Positions 21,721 to 34,363 are shown, counted from the first letter of the stretch. The stretch is 64,000 nucleotides of DNA from Amphimallon solstitiale (GCA_963170755.1 OY720676.1:110194543-110258542), one strand, 5' to 3'. Program-made: numbers and translations. Notes: a model not told the origin generated them from the sequence alone.

Positions 21721-23786
21721 ATAGGATTAATGTAAAGAAATCAAGTTCAAGCCGCATATATTAATTAATTGAAAGATGCCATTGCAAAGAATAATATACA
21801 AAGTAATATTAAAAGGGATTTATGATAATAAATAAATAGGTACGTATAAGGTATGTATTGAAGTATTAAGTAAGAGTAATAAAACCTAACTAATGCCAGT
21901 TAATACGAGAATTCAAAAAAATAGGTTAGGTATAATTACCAATATTATGTTTAAATAAAAACAAAACATAGGTACATATAGAAATGTAACATTTATTGTA
22001 AATGTTGAAAATAATTTGTGGGTTATAAAAGGTATGCAATTACTGTTGTGCACAATTAAAATGTACCACTCTATTAGGTGACGGCAATTAATAAATTTAC
22101 ATCACGTGTATCTTTTAAAAAATTTCATATTTAAAATCTTAATTGTACAATATTGTTAGATTATCAGAAAGAGTAGGAAAATTTATTTCGACTTAGAGTC
22201 TGTGCACAAAGTGAAAACTAAAAGTACGATTCACAATTTAAAATGGTCCTAATCTTAGTGAAGAACACAGCAAAGTTTTAATAGGTTAATATAAGTTCAA
22301 AAAACTATATATATATCATAATGAATGCTTATATACTTACATAGATCGGTTGAAATAAGATACCGAATAAAAAACACCCTAATCCATATACCTACATTTA
22401 TTAGAAGCTCCACTAAAACAAAGCACATCCAGCACATCCCAGTCTTAATTTAGTAATAATAGCAAAATGTAGTCGCCAGGGATACACAGTAAAGTAGTAA
22501 ATTCCTGTACAAAAGTATTTGAAAGAAAAATCTCACATAGATGTATGCATACGGAAAGAAAGGTATTAAATAAAATGGTCACCATCATTATCATAAGCAA
22601 TATTTATTAGTAATAGTATTGGCGTTATATAATGTAGATATGATAAGTATGAACGCGAGCAAGAAACTTGAACTACCAAGAATAATGCAGTACCTCATAT
22701 AAGAAAGATGAGGTATAATATTATTGTAAGGTTAAAATAATTGGTATATTAACCTTACGATAATAATTTGTATAGGAAACATGGATATGAAATAAGAAAC
22801 TCAACAGCTCATATTAAAATAGAAGTTATTTATTTGTAATTATGAAAATCAATAACAATAATAATAAACAAAATTTAAAATAGGCAATATATATCTACTA
22901 AACAAGTAGAATGTATGAGAACTCATAAGTAAGGCAAAGTATATATATATAAAACCGAAAGTAAAATAAAGTCCAGTAAAAAAAAAATGGAACAAAAAAG
23001 TTATGAAGTAAGCTCAAAGCAAATAAATAATAAATTTCGTAATGTGGATATTGAGTCCAAAAGCGTGCCGATGAAATTTACTTGTTTTACTCCGAATAAC
23101 TCCATAAAAAGTAGGTAAAATTGATCTACGTCCGCTGTATATAAAGCTGACCAGCGAAAATCAAGACACATAAGGTTCAAACAAGAAAATCTGAATTCGC
23201 CTCAATATTCCACACAATAGTTGCCAAAAAGGAGGCTAAAGCTTCCATAAATATACTGATATAACGTATATTTATGAGTGCAAAATTAATCAAGCGCTAA
23301 AGTTTTAATACCTAGTTTACAACAAATAAAAATGCTTAACTATTTTAAGTATTCGAACATACTCAACAACGATTCAAGTAACCAAAATAAAAACAAATTA
23401 CATGCTATCTCCTGCTTAAATGTAGGTAGTAAGGAACAAGGTTTTAGAAAATAACTAAAATAAACATCCCCTTTTTTCATGTACATTATGAATTGTTACT
23501 CAATACTGGTATCGGGTTTGATAAAATAAACCATACACTTAAACAAATTAAAATTGACAAATAAATAAGCTATACCAACAGCCAAAATTTGGAAAACCAT
23601 AAATACAAGTAAATGCAATGTACTTTTTATCATTTTAATGCATATAAATATGTGGGGTCTAGAAACCAGTACTGAGTAAGTAAATCATAAAATACAAAGA
23701 AAAAGTTTTAGTTTGTTTTAGTTAATAATCTTCTTATTGTCACAGTAGGGTACACATGGTTTTGCGTAAAATCAAAGAAAGCAGCC
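21721..23786. other. No recognisable feature
   Basis: AT-rich sequence with no gene or element end that I can support on either strand. Confidence 0.5.
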
Positions 23787-23968
23787 CCTGGATTCTGAAC
23801 GTACGATACGATATTCGAATTCGAAACGCGAGCGTAGTAAAGATGGGCAAGTTAGGTGAGTACGAATACTTTTCAATGTGGCTAGACAGACTACTGTATT
23901 GTCTTGCCCATTTCTACCACGCTCGTCTTACGAATTCGAATATCGTATCGTATGTTCGGAATCAGAGG
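23787..23968. mobile_element. Short foldback MITE
   Basis: CCTGGATTCTGAACGTACGA at 23787 pairs with its inverse ending at 23968 (TCGTATGTTCGGAATCAGAGG). Pairing continues through GATATTCGAATTCG and on to GTAGTAAAGATGGGCAAG versus CTTGCCCATTTCTACCAC. The element is about 182 bases with about 75-base arms. Small open frames across it are by-products of the palindrome. Target duplication not determined. Confidence 0.75.
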
Positions 23969-23969
23969 G

Positions 23970-25030
23970 CAGGAATAGGGATTTATTGCTACAGCGATTA
24001 AACAGAAGAAGTTCAATAACAGATGACTATAAAGTTGTAAAAATGAACAAAAGTACATCAAGTCATTAGCAGCCGATTATTCTCTCTCTTTTGCATTGTA
24101 AATAGAAGAAAATACTATTAGTGAAAGATTCATGATTGCACGGGGTGCATACCAAACAATACTTTCAGCTCTGCCGCACAACATGAAACTTAATATAATT
24201 AAATGACTCGCCCAGTGTAGTATTGGAATATTTAGTACTGTTTTAATTGTCTATAAAACTGTTATTCTTTTTCAAAATGGAGCCAATAGTTTAAGTTATC
24301 AATGTTTTAAGAAAATTTTTGACCAAAACAAGTGTAGCAGAGAAAATCATAATCGCATCGTTGTTAAATGTAAAAACATAAATTTTGGTGGTGCGAGTAG
24401 CCAAGAATATTCTGCAACAATGGGTCTAAGTTGCACCCGACAACAGCTAAAAAACCAGTTTTTTCAAAGCTTATCGTCCGAAATTTTTACATACCAAAAA
24501 TGTGTTTTCTTTAAATCAAGCTACTAGTATTTTATTATGGTAATTTGTATTTTATTTTAACAACTAACATCTGTTATGGTCAAAAGTTTCCAAAGAAAAT
24601 TTAATAACTCAAGTAGTAGCTCAATTTTGCAAATGAAAAAGCAGTTTAATAGACAATTTAAGCAGTATTTAAACAGTACTACAGCCTAAAGTAGTTTTAG
24701 AATCTGAATATAAGTAAGTTTAAAAACTAATATTACAATTACAAGATATTTTGGATCAACACAAAGATTATATTTGAGCAGTCTTCTTTCCTTGAAATAT
24801 ATGTCGAAAAACTCGTAAACTGCATTTTTCTCCGAGCTTAGCCAGAGTCGGCGGATAGTCTTTCCATATGGTTGAACATGAGCTAAAAACAAAATAACAT
24901 TAGAAACTTGGTGAATAGAGAAATATGAAGGCAATGAAAATGTAAATGTAGTAAAAAGAAAAAAACAGTAGGAGGACTAAGAATCTGATAAATAGGCAGC
25001 AATTCAGACGAGGAAATATGCGAAAAGCAA
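23970..25030. other. No recognisable feature
   Basis: AT-rich; nothing recognisable apart from chance open frames. Confidence 0.5.
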
Positions 25031-25339
25031 TTACACAAGGTGAGTCAACGATCTGACAAAGTAAATGTACCCATTGAAGTTTAATATAACTATAAACTCG
25101 CTTACTGTAGTCGATAGGGTTGTTATCGCTTCACAATTTAAAAATGTATTCATGTATAGAGAGTGATCCATAAATCACTGGCACAATGAGAATGAAGTTC
25201 TTTAAATTGAACACCCAATATACAAGCTGAAGTATCAATTTTGCCTTATTATAGAGAAATCTTTATTAAGAGCAATTACTCGTTAAAGTTAATAGTTTTT
25301 GAGTTAACTACGATTAAAATAAAAAAGTGACAAGTACAG

Positions 25340-25840
25340 CATTTTTTTATTGCCATAATTCAGAAATGTCTTGACAGACCGCAAAATAATTTGGTATGGC
25401 AAACACACAAGGTGTGTCAGTGATATTTATTTGCAGAACCTGTACTAATTGATCCTAGGTGTTCGCGAAGGTGTTGCATAATGAAGAAACTTTAAACACA
25501 AAAACCTTATTTATTTTTAATGAAACTCCCAACATTATTTTACAGAATCGTATTAAGCCCTTCAAGAGCTCTTTTTTTGCTAAGCTTGTCTTACACCTAT
25601 CTATGATATTTTAGAAATTATTTAAATTTATTTTAAAATCTTAACCATGTAGTAGTAAAATTCACGCTAGCCATGGAAAAAGATAGTCCCTGTCGAAATA
25701 TATAGATGCAAAAATGTTGATACTCTTTCAAATTAGAACAGGTTCTGCAAATAAATATCACTGGCACACCTTCTGTGCATGCCATAGCAAAATATTTTGT
25801 GTTCTGTCAAGGCACTTCTGAACAATAGGCAATAAAAATG
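25340..25840. mobile_element. Foldback MITE with ~110-bp arms
   Basis: CATTTTTTTATTGCCATAAT at 25340 pairs with GGCAATAAAAATG ending about 25840. The pairing runs through the GTCTTGACAGA versus TCTGTCAAGGC block and the GTGATATTTATTTGCAGAAC versus GTTCTGCAAATAAATATCAC block. No coding sequence. The right end directly abuts DINE-1-like copy D, so its exact boundary is uncertain. Confidence 0.75.
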
Positions 25841-25841
25841 T

Positions 25842-27373
25842 TGAGGTGTAGCCACCACACGACTTTCTTATACGTATATGAGTGTTTCAAATTATACAAA
25901 AATTATTCAAAATCTTATTCTAAGTACTACTATTCTCTTAATAAATCTTTATAGAAAACTTACCTACTCTGCGAGATATTCGAAAGAAAGGGTTACTTGT
26001 TAAGAGTAAAAGTGTTACTTCCGGCCAAAATTTTTATATTTTATGTATACAAAAAATATTGCAGATCCAGCTCTAAATACCTTTGTACTCTTGATAAATA
26101 TATAGAGAATGCATAATTTACGACATATGCAAAAGATGGGTATTCAATAAAAGTAAAAGTGTTACTTCCGGTCCGATTTTTGACATTTTTATTATACAGT
26201 GCGTTCATGATGAAAGGAACAAATTCGTTTAAAAGTCAGGTAATTATTTTGCAGAAAAACGTTCGGACAGGTCGATTAGTATTTTTAGTTTTGAATTTTT
26301 TAACATAAGAAAACTATATACAGGCTGTCTAAAGAAGAACATATGCTGCAATCATTGTTTTTTTTTAAATGGAACACCCTGAATATTATGCCATTTTTGA
26401 ATTGTAGGGTAGGTATATTCTAAACACATTAAACACATTTTTGTGAAAACATACCATATCCCCAAAATCAGCAGTTTTCGGAATAATGAGTTTTGTGATA
26501 AATTAAAATACACATAGATAATGAAATAAAATGTTTAAATTGAACAAGAACACCTTGAACATTTTTTTAAAAGCCAAGAAAAACAACCTGGTATTGCAAA
26601 TTTTATCTTCAATAAAAAACTCTACTTCAAATTAATCGATTTTCATGTATTTTTTTTAATTTATCACATTTCAAACGTCATTATTCCGAAAACCGCTGAT
26701 TTTGGGGATATGGTATGTTACACAAAAAGTGTTGAGAATTTACCATACAATTCAAATATGGCTAATATACAGTATGTTCCACTTAAAAAAAACAAAGATT
26801 GCTGCATATGTTCTTCTATAGACACCCTGTATATAATTTTCTTATGTCAAAAAATCACAACTAAAAATACTAATCGACCTGTCCGAGCGTTTTTCTACAA
26901 AATAATTACTTGAATTTTAAACAAATTTGTTCCATTTCATCATGAACGCACTGTATAAAAGTTATTGAAAATTAAGTTCTAAATACTATTACACTGGTAA
27001 CATACTTGTCTGAATAGCAAGACGAAATATTTGAGTACATAAAATATGTTTATACTTAGTAGTTGACAAAATATTGGCAAAAGTCGATTTTTTTAGTGAG
27101 GTAAACTACTACTTCCGGTCTGCCGATTTTACTGAAAATCTAATGAGCTCTGAAGAGGGGGTTATACTGGTAAATACAAAATTTGGAATTGATAGCTACA
27201 GCGGTTTCACTGCTATCGAGGTCACACACACACATAGACACAAACACACACAGGCATTTTTTTAAAACCACTTTTTCGGTATCAGGACACCTCAAAACGT
27301 GGACATCTGCAAAAATCCCGAGGTCGAACATTTTCATCATCACAATACTTCCTAATACTACGTATAAGAAAGT
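25842..27373 (-). mobile_element. DINE-1/Helentron-like repeat, copy D, interrupted
   Basis: Begins with the hairpin end (GAGGTGTAGCCACCACACGA) followed by ACTTTCTTATACGTA, and ends TACGTATAAGAAAGT at 27373. It is interrupted by the TA-flanked foldback element at 26197-26953. A CA-rich microsatellite lies at about 27225-27255. Confidence 0.65.
26197..26953. mobile_element. Mariner-type foldback MITE with concentric ends
   Basis: CAGTGCGTTCATGATGAAAG at 26197 pairs with CATCATGAACGCACTG ending at 26953, with TA at both flanks (26195-26196 and 26954-26955). Arms are about 370 bases and meet near 26570, so the element is almost a complete palindrome. Inside each arm are further mariner-type ends: TATACAGGCTGTCT at 26318 and GGAACACCCTGAATATT near 26380. 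Removing it restores DINE-1-like copy D. No transposase. Confidence 0.88.
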
Positions 27374-27460
27374 AAAAACATCTGTAAATGTAAAATTTTA
27401 ACTGTAATCATAAATAATGCTATAACTATCAACTTTAAGGAATAATTACTCTTAATAAAA

Positions 27461-28216
27461 ATGAGGTGTGGCCACCACACGACTTACTTATACGTATGAG
27501 CGTTTCAAACTATACAATTTTAAGAATTTTTTTATACAAGTCTTATTCAAAATCCTATTCTAAGTACTTTCATTCTCTTAATAAATCGCTATAGAATGCA
27601 TACTTTGCAAGATATTCGAAAAAAAGTGTTACTCGCTAAGAGTAAAAGTGCCACTTCCGGTCCGAATTTTGAAATTTCATGTATACAAAAAAGATTGCAA
27701 ATTCAACTATAAATACTTTTGTACTCTTAATAAATATATATAAAATGCATAATTTATGACATATCTGCAAAAAATCGCTATTCGGTAAGAGTAAAAGTGG
27801 TACTTCCGGTCCGAATTTTGAAATTTTTTTTATACAAAAGATTTTTAAAATTATAATATAAATACTTTTATACTCGTAATGTACCTGCCTAGAAAGCATG
27901 ACTTGCGAGATATTCGCAAAAAACTGATTTTCGATAAGAGTAAAAGACCTACTTCCGGTTGGAATTTCGAAAAACCTCTTTAAGATAATTTGTCTCAAAT
28001 TTAATTTCGAGTACATTTCAATTCTTTATAAATTTGTATAAACTTAGTATTTGACGAAATATTGGCAAAATTCGATGTTTTCACTGAAGTAAACTGCTAC
28101 TTCCGGTCTACCGATTTTACTGAAAAACTAATCAGATCTCAAGAGGGAGATTATACACGTAAATACAAAATTTGGAATTGATATCTCCAGCGGTTTGACC
28201 GCTATCGTGGTCACAC

Positions 28217-28255
<39 letters not shown>

Positions 28256-28388
28256 CACACACACACAGACATTTTTTAAAAACCACTTTTTTGGTATCAG
28301 AGGACCTCAAAACGTGGACATCTGCAAAAATCTCGAGGTCGAAAATTTTCATCATCACAATACTTCCTTATACTACGTATAAGAAAGT
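27461..28388 (-). mobile_element. DINE-1/Helentron-like repeat, copy E, complete
   Basis: The left terminus is the hairpin GTGTGGCCACCACAC, then ACTTACTTATACGTA; the right terminus is TACGTATAAGAAAGT. Four modules with ACTTCCGGT-type cores lie at about 27653, 27800, 27948 and 28092, a spacing near 147. A (CAGA)n/(CA)n tract follows at 28216-28268. It lies about 87 bases after copy D in the same orientation. Open frames inside, such as 27636-28016 minus, follow the modules and are not genes. Confidence 0.7.
28216..28268. repeat. (CAGA)n/(CA)n microsatellite
   Basis: Core microsatellite of DINE-1-like copy E. Confidence 0.9.
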
Positions 28389-28621
28389 AAAAAAAGAATT
28401 ATATTTGTACTTATATATCGAAGTTTGTACTTATATATAGCTCGTACAATTAAAAAAAAAAAAATTTTTTTAGCTAATAATTTATGGATCACTCAGTATG
28501 CGAGTATATGTTCCTAGGTTGTGAACCAACGACAACCCTATCAATAACAGTAAGTGAAGTATTAATGAAATTAAGCATTAAAGAAAAAATGTACTTTGTC
28601 AGATCGTTGACTCACACTGTA

Positions 28622-29130
28622 TATATTTTTGGTTTTAATATATTTTTGGTTTAACGAAAAAAGTAAATCAGATGAGAACAATCAATTGATCAAAAATACC
28701 TAAAGTGGCAGTTTGACAATATTCGGACAGTCTTCACTCTCTATAAGTCGAGTAGTGACAACAATTTATTTTTCATTTAATAGTACCATGAATGGACCAG
28801 CTAGTATATGTATAGTTCAGAAGTGTAGTATATGTTATAGTTAAAAAATTAAGCAGTTAGCATCAACCAGAATTACACCTAATAAGTTTTTACAGATTAA
28901 TGTTTAACTATGACACAAATTCACAGTCGTAGTGACATACTGAAATGGACTTGCCACTATTTACTTATACCGGTTGTGTAATGCAACACTTGATATAGCA
29001 AGCCCAAAATACATCAGAATTGCAACGTGGCGTACTGCATCCCCGCTCTCGTGACATTTAACGGTGAAGCATCGACTAGCAATATAGCAGTTATCTCTAG
29101 TCGCTCCTGACTTATTATTATTTTGGACTT
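28622..29130. other. No clear feature
   Basis: No element ends seen. The reverse strand of about 28985-29130 reads open in places downstream of the zinc-finger pseudogene and could be its decayed continuation; this is weak. Confidence 0.35.
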
Positions 29131-31008
29131 GTATATGTGAGAAGATAAATTAGATGCCGGACATATCTACCTGTGTTTGTATAAAGTTTTCTTCGCCTAA
29201 AATGCACCGCACGAAGAACACGGTATGAAATCTCTGGGGCCCTTTGGTACTCTAGGTGAACGTGTTACAATTAGTGTTCCGTCGTTATAAGCAGAGTTTG
29301 TATCAAATTCGAGTGATTCCCTCGAACGGATACGGTGATATATTTCCATCCTATCCGCATCTCCTATAGAAAAGAAGAAATGGATAATAATATAACAGTA
29401 CATTAGAAATAAGGTATACATAGTAAAGAATCCATGCGAATTAACAGCACGGTAACCGCTTAATTTTGCGGTATTCTAACTGCAACAAATATTTTAAGGT
29501 ACCTTACTGTATTGATTCAGCAAAAAATTAAAGTTTACAAAAAATTAAAAATCCATTAAGATCAACAGTATTAATAAATATGATCAAAAATGAAAGAATT
29601 AGAAAATATGTAAATTATAAGTAAAGTATGTTCAACGAGAGACTGAGTTATTATCTATATTTGTCATAATAAGCATGGACAATAATTGTTTACCCCTCAC
29701 TACTTCAGTATGAATGATAAGGTGAATGAAGATTTATAAAAGGAAAACGGAACCCACCTGTAACAGTTTTTAATAGTGAACGCATAGCTGGTTCATCTTC
29801 ATGCTTTCGTTTCAAGTGACAAGACAAATTGGATTGTAAAATTTTGTAGTAAGTACAAAATAACTTCTTTTTAGCCTGTGTGTGATGTTTGGTACTAGGG
29901 TAGCATTTGCCGAAGCAATCGGTGTGGAATATGTAACCGGATCATCCAAAGATAACGTATTAGTGGCATTGACAAAATCTTGTTTTTGATAAGTAGTATT
30001 AGTGTCTAGTACAGTGTCTGCAACTTCATGGTTTTGTGGCTAATTAATACCTAAATCCCGATCGACTTCGGCAATGTGTATATCTTGGCCTATGTTTTCA
30101 GCTTTCACACAATTAATGTTGTCTACAGCACTGTCGAGTTGCAGCAAAACCCTCTCAGGATCAGTATTTAAAGGATCGGCATCGTCACGAACTCTCTTAT
30201 ATTGTAAATTTAAATCAATATCAGCAGCACAAACATCCTCACGCTGTATATTCGACTGGTCTGGGAAATAATCTTGAGTAATTGTACGAGATTGGTTATT
30301 ATTTAGAATACTGCCAATTATGTTACCTGAAAAAATATGTAACATAATGATTGCTCTCAGTTTTACTAACAAAATAGAGAAATTTATATCCATTTCCCTG
30401 TTTAAGCACAATACCAATAAGTGCACTAGCAATATTGAAATAAAATTATTTCACAATTGTAACTGTATAGTTATACTATTAATTTTTACAAAATAGTCAA
30501 AAATATACTGTGACCATATCAAAGTTCGATAAAATTTGTTAAACAAAGAGACTATAAATACTTAATAAAAACAAATGTCCTTACCCCTCTATTTGGAGGT
30601 AAATATAGGATATTACTATCAAAATACTGAATAAAATTTAGGCGACTAGTTCAAACAGAAAAATGGGAATTTATACTAGTAAACGCCTCATGCGTTGTAC
30701 AAAATGTTCGTCTAAGATGCGTAAAAAAACCGATCGAGCTGTCCCAGCAATTCTCAGGAGACTATTGTTTACATAATCAGAGATTACAAAAAACCATAGT
30801 CTCCAAATAATAGCCCATATAAAGGACGTTTATATGGGTAATACTCAGAATTCTGCAAATAGACACGAAACGATAATATACTTAAAACCAGTAAACATAA
30901 TAATAGTTCGAAGCTAATTACCTAAATATATTTGTTACCAGGCCGTATAACAAAATTAATTATAATAAAGGCTGTAACAGCACTCACTTTTGTAGGTTTA
31001 CCTGAGCT

Positions 31009-32101
31009 ACTTTTTTTTAAATGGAACACCCAGAATTTTTTCGCATATATTGAAAGAAGTAATTATTTTAAAAAAGAAAGCTTTTATACATTATTGACAA
31101 AAAAATAAAAGTTGCGGCAGTTATCCACTATTTTGTACAGCAATTCATATCAATAAAATCAAGATGGCTATGATAAAAAAAACAACAAATATTAAACAAT
31201 CATTGTTTATTATGTATATTTATTGTAATAGATGTTCGAAGACATCACCGTTTTGTCCAATACACTTCCGAATCCGTTTATAATGTACATTGCGAGTAAC
31301 TTTTAAAATCGATCTTGGGTCTATGTTATTAGCAATAGTAATTATTTTATTTTGCAGCCCTACAACGTTTTCATAACTCCCTTTGTAAATTTAATTTTTT
31401 AAATATTCCCAAAAATAAAAGTCTATAGGGTTTAGATCCGGAGACCGTGGTGGCCACTGAATTTGTCCATTCGTACCTATCCACTTATTCAAAAACATTT
31501 CGCTCCAAAAATTTTGTACTTCGCGATGATTATGCGCTGGTGCTCCATCTTGTTGAAAATGTATATGTTGCTGAGTAGCCAAGTCCAGGTTATCCCAATA
31601 TATTCCGAAATGTCTTCGAACATCTATTATAATAAACATATGCACAATGCTTGTTTAATATTTGCTGTTTTTTGTATTGGATGTATTGTATTGGACAAAA
31701 CGGTGATGTCTTCGAACATGTATTGTGATGAATATACATAATACACAATGCTTGTTTAATATTTGCTGTTTTTTTTATCATAGCCATCTTGATTTTATTG
31801 ATACGAATTTCTATACAAAATAGTGGATAACTGCCGCAACTTTCATTTTTTATCAATAATGTATGAAAGCTTTCTTTTTCAAAATAAATCCTTCTTTCAA
31901 TATATGCAAAAATATACTGGGTGTTCCGTTTAAAAAAAAGTAACTTTTGTAAATAGCGCAAAAATTAGTAGTTCAACTGTTTTTTCGATTCCGCCATCAT
32001 TGTTCACGATAAAAATACTACTACTTTGCTAATTTAACCGATACTCTAGCTTCATTAATAACAAAGTTAGCAATAGTGCCGACTTAATTTATAACACCCT
32101 G
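31009..32101 (-). mobile_element. DD41D mariner-like foldback relic
   Basis: Arms at about 31012-31260 and 31670-31938 pair (TTTTTTTTAAATGGAACACC versus GGTGTTCCGTTTAAAAAAAA; ATCAAGATGGCTATGATAAA versus its inverse). A mariner-type end (AACACCCTG followed by TATA) closes the right side at 32101; the matching left end is not recognisable. The right arm contains a duplicate of 31650-31690 at 31735-31770. The element is internally deleted, leaving only the 3' part of a transposase. Confidence 0.7.
31227..31645 (-). pseudogene. DD41D transposase, C-terminal fragment
   Basis: Reads HIHFQQDGAPAHNHREVQNF, WIGTNGQIQWPPRSPDLNPI and DFYFWEYLKN on the minus strand, that is, the second and third catalytic Asp regions of the DD41D group. 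A stop precedes a decayed tail that ends CIGQNGDVFEHLL near 31227. The N-terminal half, including the first Asp, is missing. The same C-terminal segment occurs again on the plus strand at about 31685-31722 inside the other inverted arm. Confidence 0.85.
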
Positions 32102-32794
32102 TATATTGAATTGTAGGTAGATAAGAGGCCCATACACATAAGCTGTATAGAAGCTTTTCCAGAAAGACAAAAATTTATGAGCGATATCAATTATGCTCAT
32201 TATAAAATAACAAAATTTAAAAAGAGAAAAAGCGAGATCACAGCTTTATTGTTCTTGGTAGTACCGCTTGCAAATAATACGATCAAAAACTATTTAAATG
32301 AACGTCAACAATTTACTAGTAGCCTACAGGAATAATTAAGTAAAACTTTAAAACTCACTTTAAATAGAACAAATCTGCAATACATCTTATTTTATAATCA
32401 AACTTTCAGTAGAACTCCCATAACTAGTCCAATTGCATATACATATCGAAAGAAAGAGAACATGATATAGATGTTCAACAAATTTTTATTATAGATATTT
32501 AGATAATCGCATCGTATGTTTACGAGTTAGCAAACCAGAATAAAGTTTATAAAAATTTAAAACTATACCTCCAATACTTTACTTTACAATAGAGAAAGTA
32601 ATAAAATAATCTTCTTAGATTAATAATTAAGCCCGTTCTAACCAGTGGGGAAATAGATATATGCTTCAAAATATACATTGTAAACTGAGTTTATATAAAT
32701 ATTCAGTACTTACCAGCAGACACATGTTCACTTCCGCGTAGAGGTACACTTGTAGACACGTCCGTCCAAATATTACGCAGTAATTCCATGGCGT

Positions 32795-34226
32795 CGACAG
32801 TTTATGTGTTTTTTTGGAACTATTTGTAAAATGCCATCTTCAGGGTAGCGTATTAAAGCATACATATTCTGGAATATAATGAATTTGTTTTGTGCACAAT
32901 AGCATAATTCTCCATTACCATAGGGCACTGTTACATCTGGGCATGGTAGATCCATTTCCCTAAAGTGGCGGTAGACATTGTCGAAATCGCGGCCATTGAA
33001 ACGAACAACAAATAATAAATAGAACAGATTCTTCTATTATTATTATTGATGTTAATAATTAATAGCAAATTAATATTTAGAGTTGCACATTCATTTATCG
33101 CACTTAATTACTTCTAAAATAAGTTAAATATGTTATGGTAACTATTCCCCAGTTAATCAAAAATCAACCGAACTTTATATATTAATAACAAAAATTACTA
33201 TAGTACCAATATAATTAACTTTCCTTAAATCACTCCAATGTCCACCCGTATTGAAGAGAACCATACTGACCATGAACTGACTACCGAATACCGAATAAAC
33301 GATCTTATGTTATATTGAGTATTGTTTATAATCTTACACCAAATGTGCATAGTAAGTGAAATCAATATATTTACATACATATGCTGTTCTACTTAGCGAC
33401 AGGGAACCCCCCCAACAGTTCGTCAAAAGAGATTAAAAAATGATATGTTGCTACCGCACTACATTCCGTCGCATTTAAAAAGAAGTGTCCTTCATTTAAA
33501 TTACATTTAGATTATGTTTCAATTTGTAAATATATTACGTTCTGAAAAAATACTCAAATTACGTTTTAAAGTTAAAATCTGCCTGGCATGATTACATTTA
33601 AAGTATTTAATTTTAAATATTTACTTTATGTAAACACTTAAAACACGGTTTTATATAAAGACATTATTAGACTCATATAAACCTTCTTCGTTCGTTATAA
33701 TGCTGACTACCTACAACTAATAATATCTGCTAATTCACTTGAGTAAACCAGTACAAATAAATATACAATAATACAAATACAAATTTCATTAGGTAGGGCA
33801 ATCAGTATGTTCTGATGAATTAAGCTGGCTTAGAATTTTTTTTAATAATATACCTAATATATCTCTATTCACAATTTAATTGGTTGGTTTGATAGTATTA
33901 GAAGGTCGTAACAAATAATTTGCTAATTATACAATAAAAAACACAAAAAAAAAAACAACTGAAAAGTGTTATGATTGCATATTATTTTAATTTTGCATCA
34001 GAAAGACTGAGTAGAGAAATAATTCTAGTATGATTTAAAGAGAATTGATTTATATAAAAGTAGCCTTTCTAATCTCCTTCAAATAAAACGAAATCAACAG
34101 TATTGCACAAACATATAAATCTGTCTTGACAGGGAGTATATTAGCTAATTCCATAGATTATAAAATAAAAGAAATCTTGTTTTTCTTAGTCGATATTTCT
34201 AGAACAATACAAGTTAAGAATATATA
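32795..34226. other. No recognisable gene
   Basis: A minus-strand open stretch at 32773-32955 (YALIRYPEDGILQIVPKKHI) overlaps the first exon of the zinc-finger pseudogene and resembles a domain seen in multicopy insect proteins; not annotated separately. The rest to 34226 is AT-rich with no feature recognised. Confidence 0.4.
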
Positions 34227-34363
34227 TACCGGGTATCCCAGCGTAGCGCTAAAGTCCATTATTGGTATCTAATAATGTAGATAGCAAAAAATTTTTAATA
34301 CAAAAATTGTAGATAATCATAAGCTCTACAATTTAAAAATATTTTTATTTATACAGAGTGTTC

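Larger units (their letters stand above)
25034..28619. mobile_element. Outer shell of a nested composite, TA-flanked
   Basis: The left end (CACAAGGTGAGTCAACGATC at 25034) pairs with the right end (AGATCGTTGACTCACACTG ending 28619). Pairing extends inward through TCTGACAAAGTA, GATAGGGTTGT and GAGTGATCCATAAAT for about 150 bases with moderate divergence. TA lies outside both ends. The 3.6-kb interior is filled by later insertions: a MITE, two DINE-1-like copies in tandem and a foldback mariner-type MITE. The original element was therefore a short foldback. Confidence 0.75.
29160..32789 (-). pseudogene. Decayed spliced gene with C2H2-like and C2HC-like fingers
   Basis: I do not recognise a named gene. 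A candidate first exon starts with an ATG at 32789 (MELLRNIWTDVS) and ends at a GTAAGT donor at about 32714. A second exon begins after TTTTTTCAG at about 30327 and is open (ITQDYFPDQSNIQREDVCAA) to a TAG near 30037. It continues in frame to about 29880, then needs a frame change to read LFCTYYKI, NLSCHLKRKH, a finger with one Cys replaced by Tyr, ending at a GTGGGT donor near 29759. A third exon after TTTCTATAG (29365) reads GDADRMEIYHRIRSRESLEF and FIPCSSC, an in-frame stop, KKTLYKH. Such paired fingers occur in insect multicopy genes possibly linked to tyrosine-recombinase elements; that link is inference. The DD41D relic lies in the long intron. Confidence 0.5.

Noticed and set aside
27461..28388. 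CRISPR-like array from regularly spaced ACTTCCGGT blocks
   Set aside because: The genome is eukaryotic, the spacing is ~147 bases, and the intervening sequence is conserved between copies, unlike spacers.
28195..28440. Open frames rich in TDRQ and VCVC
   Set aside because: Products of the (CAGA)n/(CA)n microsatellite.
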